Positions 10,092 through 22,646 of a stretch of 64,000 nucleotides of DNA are shown one piece after another. A program made the translations under genes and the position numbers. Each line of letters opens with the position of its first letter. The first letter of the stretch is position 1. Source of the DNA: Begonia masoniana (lineage: Eukaryota > Streptophyta > Magnoliopsida > Cucurbitales > Begoniaceae); the NCBI GenBank assembly GCA_022432975.1, contig CM039502.1, positions 13,795,143 through 13,859,142 of the forward strand, in the 5' to 3' direction. A model generated the notes under the pieces. It saw nothing but the letters and a program-made list of their open reading frames with translations, had not been told where the DNA came from and made no database searches.

Positions 10092-12814
10092 TGTAAAACC
10101 CGACATTTTAGGCATGTAATTATTCCTTGAACTATTAAATGAGGTTAATTGGCTATTAATAGAATGCATAATTTTATTGGAATTTTGTGATGCCTTACGG
10201 AAAAATTGGATTTTTGGAGAAAAACGAATCAAAGAATTTTAGTAACAATTTACTTGGAAAACCAAACTATGGACAACCAAAACAAAACAATTTGGTTAGA
10301 AATCAATGGAAGGGCAAAATGGGAAGCCAATTAAGGTTGGTGGGAGGAAACCAATGGTTGGATGCCATGTGTTCAACTTGTTGAACAAGACATGTTCTCC
10401 TCCTACGTGAAACACTCACTTTCTCTTCTCTGCTTTCTCCACTCCTCTCTGTTTTCTCTCTTCCAGGCTACCAGCGACGGTTCTAAACTCTGCTTTTTCT
10501 CGTTTTCTCCGATTTTCTCCAGTGAAGGTAATCATCTACTAAAGTTAATGAGTTTGGACAAGTTTAAATGTGAGTTTTGTTGAAGTTTAGGGTTAAGATA
10601 TTTTGGAGAAAACTCACTGTTTTTGGATGAAAACATGTAAGTTAGTTTTCTAAAGGTTTGAATGGAGTTTTGAGCATGTCCTACTGAGTTATTAGTTAGC
10701 ATTTGCAACTCTGTTTATTTTTTTTACGTGCATGTTATAGGTTCGTGCATCTCTGAGGCAACACGTTCAAGACTTACAACTTCACGGATAACAGGTAAGT
10801 TCATGCGTATAAATTGGCCCTTAAGTCCCTACAGCATAGAGATACTAGGTTTTGGTTCGGGTAGTTAGGTCGTAGGTTATACTATAAGCTAAATGTGTTC
10901 TGTGTGTTCTGTTTCATGTTTGTTTTTATTCTGTCGCCTGTATATGTTGAGTTTAAGCACCATATTTGTTCATGCACACACGTTTTCTGTAAAACCATGT
11001 AAATATTTTTAGCACCAGATTTGAAGTTATGAAAGTTAAAAATGTGAATGTAATGTATGGTTAAGTGTGGACAAGGACTGACATCCTGTCATGTACTCCT
11101 GTTATGTCCTGTTTGTGGCGTGTACTCCTGTTGCGCCAGCACTTCTTCCCACTTATACTTTCTGGTCCAGTGAAACGTAATGTAATGTAACGTAATATTC
11201 ATGTATTTGAAAATGTTCATGCACAGCATATGCATCACTGTATTTCATGTTCTTACTGAGCTCTAGGCTCATAGTTGAATTCCCTGTTGTAGGTATGGAT
11301 CCTCCAGATGAGGACCTTGTGCCTCAAGCTGATGGGTTGATGTAGTTGGCGGTTCGAGCTCATGGGGATTTGTTGCTGCAGTCAGACAAATGTTATTCCT
11401 GTGAGGATGTATTTTCTATAGTTATGTAAAGTTCTGTACAACTTCTGAAATTTTAAAACGATGTATAAAATTTCTGTTGATGTTTAAAAAAAAAAAAAAC
11501 CTCTGTTTAACAGTTGTATGTATGTTTTGAAATATTCTGGAACTGTTTGGAATCTTTTCCTTTCAGGTTGTGCATGGATTGTCTCGAGTTTTAGAGCTAT
11601 CCATGCAGTTTGTTTTCTTGAATCTCTGTCATGTTGTCAAGTGTGTTTTTAAACTGTGTTTTGAATCGGGTTTTAGAAGTTCAAAGTTTTTTGTGTCAAA
11701 AGAAGTAAGTCGTCAAACAGAGAGGTAGCCAATCATTCGCCTGGGGTAACCGATCGATCGGCGGAGTATATGTTTATGTCTTTTAAGTCTTCAAGTTTTT
11801 CAAAAGAAAACAGTCGTCCACGCCTTCTGTAAAAGAGTTGTTCATTTTGTTCTGTGAACAATCGTCCACGCCTTCTGTAAAAGAGTTGTTCATTTTGTTC
11901 TATGAACAGTCGTCCACGCCTTCTGTAAAATAGTCATCCACGCTTTCTGTAAAAGAGTTGTTCATTTTGCTCTGTGAACAGTCGTCCACGCTGTTCTTTA
12001 AAACAGTCATCCATGCTGCCCTTTTTTGTCAAACGTCCACGGTCACTGTCGTTTATTTTAAACGTCCACAGATTTCTGTTGTCTACTGTTCTGCCCTTTT
12101 ATGTCAAACGTCCACGGTCACTGCCGTTTATTTTAAACATCCACAGACTTCTATTGTCTACTGTTTCTGCCCTTTTACGTCAAACGTCCACGGTCATTGC
12201 CTTTTATTTTAAACGTTCATGGACTTCTGTTGTCTACTGTTTTTCTCTTTTGTTTCAAACGTCCACGGACTTCAATTGTCTACTGTTTTTGTCTTTGATT
12301 TTAAACGTCCACGGCTTCTGTTTGTCCACAGATCCTGTCTATGATTTTAAACGTCCACGGCTTCTGTTTGTCCACAGATTCTGTCTTTGACACTACATGA
12401 CTTCTTGTTTCTGTTTCCCATTTTATTAAGTTTTTCACTGCATGTCTGTCGTCCATTCTGTCTTCCAGTTTCAGTCATCCATTTCTGTTTCATGATTTCT
12501 GTTTTCACTTCTTCAGATTTAAGAGCTTTAAAAAGTCGAAGGTTTTACGTCCAAATATCAAAATCCTGTTTAAGTCGAAGTCAAGTCCTGGTGAAAATCT
12601 TGGGAATTGTTTTCGTTCCTTCCTGCCTTCTGTCTTCCTGTTTTCTTCTGCCAATTATTCATGTAACCTAATTTTAACTTATCTTCCAGTCTTCAGCTCC
12701 AGAGAAGGTTTTCTCTGTGTAATGTTTTAAAAGTTCAAAAAAAAAAAATATGCGTCACGTTTTTAATGTCCGGAGTGATGGCTCTTCGACCTGATCGGGT
12801 CTGGGGTCGTCACA
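10092..12814 (+). repeat. 5' LTR of Gypsy-1 (2723 bp)
   Basis: Aligned with 17294-19054 plus 28790-30164. The distal half (11809-12385) is built of short tandem units around the core AACGTCCACGG. Reading frames here on the plus strand (11958-12671) are artefacts of the tandem structure. Confidence 0.93.
11809..12385 (+). repeat. Minisatellite region in the 5' LTR of Gypsy-1
   Basis: Three kinds of unit follow one another: about 48-bp units (CAGTCGTCCACGCCTTCTGT...), longer units of about 75 bp (TTTTAAACGTCCACGGACTTC...), and two copies of a 46-bp unit (TTTTAAACGTCCACGGCTTC...) at the end. In the 3' LTR the 46-bp unit has expanded to eleven copies. Confidence 0.85.
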
Positions 12815-12818
12815 GTTA

Positions 12819-12830
12819 TGATATCAGAGC
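12819..12830 (+). other. Primer binding site of Gypsy-1
   Basis: TGATATCAGAGC, one mismatch from the tRNA-iMet complement, 4 bases after the LTR end. Confidence 0.85.
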
Positions 12831-12978
12831 GAAACTAGGTTTTAAAAGCGATTCTATAACTGTCTGACTGCGCAATCTGCCACGTGAGATCGCTCCACCA
12901 ACTGTAAGTGTTTAAGTTTCTGTATCCGTTTTAGTTTATTAAGTTAAGTTCCTTATCATTTATAGGATTTACATAGAA

Positions 12979-13917
12979 ATGGTGAGAGGACACCAAGGTG
13001 AGCCAAATGATAGGGGCGACGCCCTTGACCATTTAACCGAGATGGTCGGCGTTCAGTCTCGCATGATGGAGCACATGATGGCTGATAATGGGAACAATAA
13101 CCGTGCTAATGCTCCACGTGACTCTAGTGGAGAGAGATTCTGGCGACTCCAACCGCCTATGTTCGATGGATTATCAACAGATCCTACTCACGCCGAAGAA
13201 TGGATCCGGCAAATCGAACGTATGTTCAACTATTAAGAAGTGGAGGAAAACAAGAAGGTGATATGTGCCTCGTTCCATCTTACCAAAAATGCTGGATTTT
13301 GGTGGGACACGGTGCAGTCATCTACCGTGGCATTGAGCTGGGAAGGATTCAAAAGAATTTTCTACGAGAAATACTTCGACCGCAGTGTGAGGAAAGAGAA
13401 GATGATCGAATTCTCTCAACTGCAACAATTTGGAACGGTGGCTGAGTATGTTCAGAAGTTCGAGTCACTATCCCGCTACGCACCTCATCTGGTGGCCACC
13501 GACGAAAACAAAGTACACCAATTTATTCAGGGTCTAAAGTTGGACCTCTTACGAGGGATTACAACCGGGGGATTTGACAAGGCCCCGTATACAAAGGTAG
13601 TGGCCAAGGCTTATCAATTGGAAGCCTTAGAGGTGAAGTCTCAGAGATATAGAGATACATCAAAGAGAATCCTACATGATACCCCTCAACAGCAACAACA
13701 AAGGGGTCAGTTTGGGCAGCCACGACGGCAACAGAACAGAGGTGTTAAGAGACCTAATGAGATTGCCGTTTATCAGGACAAGGGGAAAAGACCAATGGGA
13801 GCTCCACAGCTTCCTGTATGCCCGCGTTGCTAGAGAAATCATACGGGAAAATGCAGGCTTTTTATTGGTTGTTGCTTCCGATGCGACAAGGAGGGCCATC
13901 ACGTCCGGGATTGCCCA
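12979..13917 (+). pseudogene. Gypsy-1 gag with zinc knuckle, two in-frame stops
   Basis: The chosen ATG opens MVRGHQGEPNDRG about 150 bp past the primer binding site. The frame then holds the Gypsy gag body: ERFWRLQPPMFDG, HAEEWIRQIERMF, a stop at 13234-13236, then FWWDTVQSS, SWEGFKRIFYEKYF, VAEYVQKFESLSRYAP and VHQFIQGLK. A second stop (13831-13833) falls in the nucleocapsid region, followed in the same frame by an intact CCHC knuckle (CFRCDKEGHHVRDC). Frame is unbroken apart from the two stops, so decay is modest. This protein would form the virus-like particle. Confidence 0.92.
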
Positions 13918-14412
13918 ATGCCCGACACAAGACCGAATCGAGCCGTGCCAAGAGTTTTTGCAATGATAGAGGATGATGATGACACACAACACACGGCGAT
14001 CACAGGTACAATATTGATTTGTGATGCACCTGCTTATACTTTGTTTGACACGGGGGCCACACATTCGTTTGTGGCAATGAACTTTGTGGGTAGGGAGAAC
14101 TTTTGTATAGTGCCGTCAGATCAACCCTACAGTGTCATGCTACCATCCAGAGAGTTTATGCACTCCGAGCAGGCAGTGCAGGGTGATATAGTGTCAGTTA
14201 GAGACCAGAAATTGTATGTCAATCTTATCATCATCGGTATGATAGGATACGAGGTAATTCTGGGGATGGACTGGCTGTTTAGACATCACGCCACCATCAA
14301 CTGCAGGTCCGGGCTCGTGTCTTTTAAGCGCCCGAATGAGGTAGAGTTCTCCTATCAAGCAATACCAAAGAAACACAGTATGCCTGTTATATCCTCCTTG
14401 AAAGCTCAATAG
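13918..14412 (+). pseudogene. Gypsy-1 aspartic protease
   Basis: In frame with gag. The active site LFDTGATHSF is intact (aspartate codon at 14047). The second retropepsin landmark [17 protein letters not shown] is also present. The frame ends at a TAG (14410-14412). A further stop at 14494-14496 separates it from reverse transcriptase, all in one frame. In the family the protease is a domain of one Gag-Pol chain, so these stops are lesions rather than gene ends. Confidence 0.9.
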
Positions 14413-14496
14413 CTGATGAGGTCAGGATGTGTCAGATTTCTTACCCACGTGATAGATGTTCAAAGGCAAGGTGAGACAGAACTACAAGATATCTAG

Positions 14497-15975
14497 GTGG
14501 TTCGAAACTTCTCAGAGGTCTTCTTAGATGACTTACCAGGATTGCCACCGGATCGCGAGATTGAGTTCGAGATTGATGTATATCCTGGTGCTGAACCGGT
14601 ATCGAAGAATCCGTACCGTATGGCGCCAATAGAGCTGAGGGAGTTGAAGGCTCAGCTAAAGGAATTAGTAGACAAGGGCTTCGTGCACCCTAGTTTCTCT
14701 CTGTGGGGTGCTCCAGTCCTATTTGTTAAGAAGAAGGATGGGTCCCTACGTATGCGTATTGACTACCGTGAGCTGAACAAGTTGACTATCAAGAATATGT
14801 ACCCGTTTCCGAGGATCGACGATTTATTTGACCAGCTACAAGGGACTCAGGTATTCTCAAAGATTGACTTGCGCTCCGGTTATTACCAGTTGAAGGTCAG
14901 AGCTGACGACATTCCAAAGACCACATTCAGGACCCAATACGGACACTATGAATTCTTAGTGATGTCGTTTGGGTTGACTAATGCTCCGGCGGCATTTATG
15001 GACCTAATGAACAGGATATTCCAGGATTTCTTGGATAGATTTGTGATCGTCTTTATCGACGACATCCTGGTTTATTCTCAGAATGAGGTGGAGCATGAAG
15101 AGCACTTGGCAATTGTACTATCAACTCTAAAACAACACCAATTATACGCCAAGCTGTCAAAGTGTGAATTCTGGTTGAGCAGGATTAACTTCCTAGGCCA
15201 TGTGGTGTCTGCAGAAGGAGTGTTCGTGGATCTAGCAAAGATTCTGGCGGTGAAAGAATGGCCGAGGCCGAGGAATGCCAGTGAAGTACGGAGTTTTATT
15301 GGGTTCGCTGGTTATTACAGAAAGTTTATCAAGGGATTTTCTGTGATAGCGAAGCCTATGACCAGCTTAATAAGGAAAGATATCAAGTTCAAGTGGTCCG
15401 AAGTGTGCGAAGAGAGTTTTCAGACGCTCAAACAGAAATTAACCACTGCTCCTTTGTTGGTATTGCCGGTCGTAGACGGCAAATTCAGTGTATATTGCGA
15501 CGCATCAAAGATTGGCCTGGGATGCGTATTGATGCAAGAAGGAAAAGTGGTGGCGTACGTATCCAGACAATTGAAGAACCACGAGCAAAACTACCATACT
15601 CACGACCTTGAGTTAGTGGCAGTTGTTTTTGCACTGAAGGTATGGAAACACGACTTGTATGGACAATCATGCGAGGTGTTTTCTGATCACAAAATCTTGA
15701 AGTATATATTTACTCAGAAAGAATTAAACATGAGGCAACGGCGGTGGCTCGAATTCGTGAAAGATTATGACATCGAGATTAAATATCACCCGGAGAAAGC
15801 TAACGTGGTAGCCGATGCGTTGAGCAGGATGCCGGCTACTATGCAACTGGCCTTGTCGGCCATATCAGTGCCTTTGAGGACAGAAATTCAGAGGTTCGAT
15901 TTGGAGGGGGTTTCTAAGATATTTGGGAGATGGTATTCTGAAGTTCAAATATTGGTGGTACGTTCTGAGAGATGA
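14497..15975 (+). pseudogene. Gypsy-1 reverse transcriptase and RNase H
   Basis: A 492-residue open frame. Reverse transcriptase landmarks: [71 protein letters not shown] and the catalytic FIDD (15052-15063). RNase H follows with [42 protein letters not shown] and [11 protein letters not shown]. Both enzymes look intact. Immediately afterwards the frame runs out: about 50 residues that normally link RNase H to integrase are deleted near 15900. Confidence 0.94.
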
Positions 15976-17253
15976 GGAGCTACGAAAGGACATTTTATCG
16001 GAAGCCCACTCGTCTTCTTTCTCTGTGCATCCTGGAAGCACGAAGATGTATCAAGACTTGAAACTTCACTTCTGGTGGCCGAATATGAAAAACGATGTGG
16101 CCAAATATGTGGAGTCTTGCGTGATATGTCAACAAGTGAAGGCTGAACATCAACGACCAGGTGGAACACTTCAGCCTCTCCTGATCCCTGAATGAAAGTG
16201 GGAGAACATCACTATGGACTTCGTTGTTGGCCTACCGAGGACGACTAGAGGCCATAACAGCATATGGGTTATTGTAGATAGACTAACAAAGTCGGCCCAT
16301 TTTCTACTTGTGAAGACGACATTCTCTATGGACCAGTATGCAGAACTATACATAAGCGAGATCATCACGCTGCATGGGGTGCCAGTATCAATTGTATCTG
16401 ACCGAGACCCTAGATTCACATTGAGGTTCTGGAAAAGCTTGCAAAACTCCTTAGGTACCAAGTTAAATTTCAGCACTGTATTTCATCCACAAACTGACAG
16501 ACAATCCGAGAGAACGATTCAGATACTGGAAGATATGTTAAGGTCGTGTGTGCTGGAATTTCATGCTCCTTGGAGTAAATATTTGCTGCTCGTGGAGTTC
16601 GCTTGCAACAATAGCTACCAGGTTACGATCGGTATGGCTCCATATGAAGCTCTTTATGGCAAAAAATGCAGATCTCCATTATGTTGGGATGAAGTTGGAG
16701 AATCCAGACTTGTCGGCCCCGAGTTGTTACAGCAGATGTCTGAGGTGATTGCTACTATCAAACAGCGAATCAATACTACTCAGAGTCGACAAAAAAGTTA
16801 CGCGGACCAAAGACAGAGAGACTTGGAGTTCGCTGAAGGCGATGAAGTATTCCTGAAGATGTCGCTTTTCAAGGGCGTGATGAGATTTGGTAAGAAAGGG
16901 AAGCTCAGTCCAAGGTTTGTGGGGCTATTTCCCATCGTGAAGAGAGTTGGAAACATGGCTTACAGACTACAGTTGCCAGCGTCTATGGATGGGATTCACA
17001 ATGTTTTTCATGTTTCGATGCTGAGAAAGTGTGTACGGGATCTAACTCAGATCATGGAACAGGTGGACTTTGATATCATGCCGATGCTGGCATATGAAGA
17101 AAGGCCAATACAGATTTTGGATACTTCGTCAAAGTGCTGCGTAACAGGGTGGTCCCATTGGTGAAAGTTTTATGGCGCAATCATAACGTGGAGGAAGCCA
17201 CATGGGAAAGACAGCAGGATGTTAGGGCCCAATATCCGGAGCTCTTTGCTTAA
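15923..17253 (+). pseudogene. Gypsy-1 integrase with C-terminal tail
   Basis: Frame 2 relative to the RT frame. The zinc-binding HHCC domain is readable (EAHSSSFSVHPGSTKM, VESCVICQQVKAEH). A TGA at 16193-16195 precedes the catalytic core: MDFVVGLPRT, VSDRDPRF and QSERTIQ supply D, D and E. The chromodomain-like tail (FEGDEVFLK-type region, LSPRFVGLFPIVKRVG, HNVFHVSMLRK) reads to about 17135, where a one-base loss shifts the frame. The original end is TAA at 17251-17253, after WERQQDVRAQYPELFA. The enzyme would insert cDNA into the genome. Confidence 0.93.
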
Positions 17254-17280
17254 GCAAATTTTGGGGACAAAATTTCTATT

Positions 17281-17293
17281 AAGGTGGGTGGAA
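17281..17293 (+). other. Polypurine tract of Gypsy-1
   Basis: AAGGTGGGTGGAA immediately before the TG of the 3' LTR. Confidence 0.85.
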
Positions 17294-19054
17294 TGTAACA
17301 CCCGGCATTTTAGGCATGTAATTATTCATTGAACTATTAAATGGGGTTAATTGGCCATTAATAGAATGCGTAATTTTATTGGAATTTTGTGATGCCTTAC
17401 GGAAAAAGCGGATTTTTGGAGAAAAACGAATCAAAGAATTTTAGTAACAATTTACTTGGAAAACCAAACTATGGATAACCAAAACAAAACAATTTGGTTA
17501 GAAATCAATGGAAGGGCAAAATGGGAAGCCAATTAAGGTTGGTGGGAGGAAACAAATGGTTGGATTCCATGTGTTCAACTTGTTGAACAAGACATGTTCT
17601 CCTCCTACGTGAAACACTCACTTTCTCTTCTCTGCTCTCTCTACTCCTCTCTGTTTTCTCTCTTTCGGGTTACCAGCGACGGTTCTAAACTCTTCTTTTT
17701 CTCATTTTCTCCGATTTTCTCCAGTGAAGGTAATCATCTACTAAAGTTAACGAGTTTGGACAAGTTTAAATGTGAGTTTTGTTGAAGTTTAGGGTTAAGA
17801 TATTTTGGAGAAAACTCACTGTTTTTGGATGAAAACACGTAGGTTAGTTTTCTAAAGGTTTGAATGGAGTTTTGAGCATGTCCTACTAAGTTATTAGTTA
17901 GCATTTGTAGCTCTGTTTATTTTCTTTACGTGCATGTTATAGGTTCGTGCATCACCGAGGCAACACGTTCAAGACTTACAACTTCACGGATAATAGGTAA
18001 GTTCATGCGTATAAGTTGGCCCTTAAGTCCCTAAAGCATAAAGATACTAGGTTTTGGTTCGGGTAGTTAGGGCGTAGGTTATACTATAAGCTAAATGTGT
18101 TCTGTTTCATGTTTGTTTTTATTCTATCGCCTGTATATGTTGAGTTTAAGCACCGTATCTGTTCATGCATACACGTTTTCTGGAAAACTATGTAAATATT
18201 TTCAGCACCAGATTTGAAGTTATGAAAGTTAAAAATGTGAATGTAATGTATGGTTAAGTGTGGACGAGGACTGACATCCTGTCATGTACTCCTGTTATGT
18301 CCTGTTTGTGGCATGTACTCCTGTTGCGCCAGCTCTTCTTCCCACTTATACCTTCTTGGTCCAGTGAAACGTAATGTAATGTAATGTAATGTTCATGTAT
18401 TTTAAAATATTCATGCACAGCATATGCATCACTGTATTTCATGTTCTTACTGAGCTCTAGGCTCATAGTTGAATTCCCTGTTGTAGGTATGGATCCTCCA
18501 GATGAGGACCTTGTGCCTCAAGCTGATGGGTTGATGTAGTTGGCGGTTCGAGCTCATGGAGATTGGTTGCTGCAGTCAGACAAATGTTATTCCTGTGAGG
18601 ATGTATTTTCTATAGTTATGTCAAGTTCTGTACAACTTCTGAAACTTTAAAACGATGTATAAACTTTCTGTTGATGTTTAAAAAAAAAAAACCTCTGTTT
18701 AACAGTTGTATGTATGTTTTGAAATATTCTGGAACTGTTTGAAATCTTTTCTTTTCAGGTTGTGCATGGATTATCTCGAGTTTTAGAGCTATCCATGCAG
18801 TTTGTTTTCTTGAATCTCTGTCATGTTGTCAAGTGTGTTTTTAAACTGTGTTTTGAATCGGGTTTTAGAAGTTCAAAGTTTTCTGTGTCAAAAGAAGTAA
18901 ATCGTCAAACAGAGAGGCAGCCGATCGTTTGCCTGGGGTAACCGATCGATCGGCAGAGTATATGTTTATGTCTTTCAAGTCTTCAAGTTTTTCAAAAGAA
19001 AACAGTCGTCCATGCCTTCTGTAAAAGAGTTGTTCATTTTTTTCTATGAACAGT

Positions 19055-21597
19055 TGTAATACCCGATTGTACGGACCATTATTATTTTAATGTAAATGAC
19101 ATTTTTGTAAATATGTCAAGTCAAGTCCATTTTGCGAAAAGAAAGCGTTATTACGATCCTAATAATTAATAAGGATTTTAAGAATATTTCGGAAATTTTA
19201 AGAGTCGTAACGCTAATTTTATGAAAATTACGTTTACCGTAATATAAAGAATACTTTGGTAAAAATAGTAAATGAGGTCCGAATTGCGAATGGACAGTTT
19301 TAAAAGAACCCTGGTAATGAGTTGGATATATTGTTGAAATAAGGATATTTGGAGAAAACGAATCGTTAGTCAAATAACGAAACGAAGGACGAAACAAATA
19401 GAAAATCGAAGGAAGAGCAAAATGGTAAATTGCAAAGTCAAAATTTTATTAAAACCCAATTGTTTCTTCTTCTTCTTCACGCTATCTCCTTTCTCCCCCT
19501 GCGATCTCCGACGAAGCTCCACGGCGATTCCACTCTTCGACGTCGATTCTTCCTCCGTTCTTCCTCCGTTCTTCACGTTTTCTTCTCCAAACTCGATTAT
19601 TGGTAAGAATCTATGGTTTTAGAAAGTCTATTCGTAGTTTTTACGGAGTTTAGACGATTAGGGTTTTCGCGAAATAGTTGAGTAATACTAGAAATAGCTA
19701 GAGTAGCCCTATTTATAACCTTAGTGAACGTATTAAAATGACATTGGAAGTTGTTGGGAGAATTAATGGACGTTAAGGTGAATTTTGGGTTGTTGGAAAA
19801 ACTTAGAAATCTCATTAATAGAGTTTTATGAATAACGTGCTCAAGGTGCTCGATAAAATGTTTCAAAGAGCTAAGTTAGAGCTTTAGGAGAATTTCCTTA
19901 GTTAAGGTTTTATTAATTTGGACGTTTAGTAGCTTGAACTCGTTTTGATATCAATGGTTGTAAATTGCAGTAGGTAAACAACGCTCGTGGACGGAGCAAG
20001 AGTTGCAACGGACACGAGGTAAGTTCTCGTGACTTACTCTGGCCTATTGGTCTACACCGTACGTCGATGTTGTCTCGAGGAGTTTTGGTGACGCATTTGT
20101 TTAAGTTATTTTGGTTGGGTAGTTAGGTTTAGTTGTTTTATAGGTTATGCCTTTAATTGCTTTTATTGTCTTGATGGTACGTATGATGCATGTTTAAATT
20201 ATGTTATAAATTGTTCACGCATCACGTATTTTAAAAGAGCATGAAAAGGAATTTCCGCACTATTTTTTAAAGAAAAAGGCGATGCGGCCTGGAGAGGGGC
20301 TATTGATCTATTGTGTAGATCGATTACGGGTCTGTCACAATACCGCATCTAATATGAACTCATGTATGTTATGGTCATGCGAGATGGGGCTCAAGCACGG
20401 CTGTACGTGTTGTAAGAGTGTACCCGCCTCCTCTAGGTGGAAAGGGTAGTCCGACCGCTGGACGTGCCCTCTCCGGTTAGGAGGTTGAGATCTCGGTGAC
20501 ACCCACGATGTAAAGATAAGAAATGGTTGTACGATTTATGAACTCATATGCACAACATGCATTTACATTTACGAGCCTTACTGAGATTTTTATCTCATAG
20601 TGTGTCTGTATGGTGTAGGTGACTTCGACACAGGTGAGGACAAGATCCCTCCACCTGAGGAGTGATGCAGTTGACGGAGGATGGCGGCGGTGGTGTGTTG
20701 GCGCAGTTGAGGCGTTTCACGACCCGTGGGGATGTATGTACGTATTTTGGGATGTTTTGGACAGGTTTAAGGAAAAAATATTTGTATAGATAGAACATTT
20801 TAGAATGATTGGTTCTGGATAGTGGATAGGTTACGTTTTGAGTTGTTTTAAAACGTTTTGGAAATGTATTTTGCAAATGTTCGGTATTAGGAAAATGTTC
20901 GATTTTTAAATATATCCACGCGGTTTGTTTTTGCGAAAACGGGTTATGTTTTAATTGAGTTTTAAGTTGTTATTTTGGGTGATTGACGAAGTGAGGAATG
21001 GATAAGATTTTGAGTGAGTAGGTTTGAATGTATATTTGATGTTTATGTTGATGAAATGGTGAACGGGGGGTGTTAGGCGTATAGAGAAGCAGGGGGAAGA
21101 GAAAGAAAGAGGAATGAGAAAAGAAATGGAGTGGGAGGCAGTGAGGGTGGCGATCGATCGCCTCTCGATATGGCACGATCGCCAGCAGAGGCGATGCGAT
21201 CGCCACGCTCTAGAAAAATTCCAGAGCGTGTGGCGATCGATCGCCTCCTGTTGGCTAGGCGCGATCACAGATCGCCTCACCAGGCGATCGCTGGCAAAAC
21301 CAGAGATCACTGATGGGCGATCGATCGCCCATTTTGGGCGATCGATCGCCCAATCATGTTTGGGACAGACGTCCCTTTTTGCCCCGTGATTTGTTTTAAT
21401 TAAATTTTAATTGTTTTAATTAATTGTTTTAAGTTTTATTTAAATTGTATTTAAGTTTGTTAAATGGTTTAAAAGCATAAACGGAAACGTTTTAAATTTC
21501 TAAAGTTTTATTTCCGCTTGAACGATAGGTTTAAAGTTTAAAGTATAATAAAAAAAAAAGAATAGAGAAAATTGGGTACAGTGTTAGGGTCATCACA
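19055..21597 (+). repeat. 5' LTR of Gypsy-2 (2543 bp)
   Basis: Pairs with 26264-28784 at roughly 95 percent by eye. A cluster of self-complementary GCGATCGATCGC motifs lies at 21150-21350. The minus- and plus-strand frames around 20600-21390 come from this biased composition and are not genes. Confidence 0.94.
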
Positions 21598-21602
21598 ATT
21601 TA

Positions 21603-21614
21603 TGGTATCAGAGC
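21603..21614 (+). other. Primer binding site of Gypsy-2
   Basis: TGGTATCAGAGC, a perfect tRNA-iMet complement, 5 bases after the LTR. Confidence 0.9.
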
Positions 21615-21764
21615 CCCCGGGTTTGAAAAACGGTTCTGTAGACTGCTCGACTGCACAACCACTACGCGGACATCCTTCCTCAACTGTAAGTATATTTATA
21701 TGTTTTATTTAAGTTCGGTTTCTTAGAATTGTGTGCTTTTAATCTTTATAGGAGTTATATAAAT

Positions 21765-22646
21765 ATGGTGCGTCGAGGAAACGACCGAGATGACCGAGAC
21801 AATACGATAGACACTCTAAAGGATTTTATTGCCCAACAGTCCCAACATATGGAGCGTCAAGCCCAACAAATGGAGAGACAATCCCAACAGCTTGGCACCC
21901 TGGTAGACCATGAGGGCGTTAGAGCTCGGGAGACAGCGACTCAAGGTAACCGAGGAATGGAAAGATTTCAGAGGCTCCAACCTCCGGTATTTAACGGGCA
22001 ATCTACGGATCCCTCTTCAGCCGAGGAGTGGACTCGATCCATGGAGGCCATGCTGACCTATGCAAGCATCGAGGACGGAGAGAAGGTTGCATTGCTTAGC
22101 TACCACTTGGCGCTGGACGCCCGATTCTGGTGGGATTCGATCAAGGCAACCACCGATGTGGCGATTATGAGTTGGGATCGTTTTAAAATGATGTTTTATG
22201 ACAAGTATTTCAGCCATACAGTACGAGAGGCGAAGATGGTTGAGTTTATGCAGTTGCGGCAAGTTGGTTCGATTGCCGAGTATGTGAGGAGGTTTGAGGC
22301 ACTGTCACGATTCGCGCCATGTCAGGTTAGTGTCAATGAAGACAAGGTACGCCGATTTGTACAGGGGCTTGGTCAGGAAATTCGGAAAAGCCTCACTATA
22401 TCAGAAGTACGAAATGTGTCCTATGATGAGATTGTGGCCAGGGCACTTAAGATCGAGGCTGTAGACCAGAGTTCTGTTAAACCAAGGGATCCAGCTAGAG
22501 GCTTCTTTCGTGAGATCCACCCTCAGGTCATAAATAAGGGCTGGCAACCGAGAGGACAGCCACAACAACAACAACGAGACGTTAAGAGGCCTTTAGAGGG
22601 AGGTAATGATCGAGGAAAAGGGAAGCAGGTACAGGGGGCTTTTTAA
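21765..22646 (+). pseudogene. Gypsy-2 gag
   Basis: ATG at 21765 opens MVRRGNDRDDRDNTIDTLKD, the counterpart of the Gypsy-1 gag start; an upstream in-frame start at 21729 adds only leader-like residues. A glutamine-rich stretch (QAQQMERQSQQL) precedes MERFQRLQPPVFNG, AEEWTRSMEAML, FWWDSIKATTD, WDRFKMMFYDKYF, IAEYVRRFEALSRFAP and VRRFVQGL. A TAA (22644-22646) splits it from the zinc knuckle, which continues in the same frame downstream. Confidence 0.92.

Noticed and set aside
11958..12671. Several long plus-strand frames (also 28885-29292)
   Set aside because: They lie in LTR minisatellites; the repeating peptide (FKRPR..., VHGL...) is a by-product of the tandem DNA.
20595..21389. Overlapping frames on both strands in the Gypsy-2 LTR (repeated at 27543-28608)
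   Set aside because: Present identically in both LTRs and caused by the palindrome-rich composition; no coding signature.
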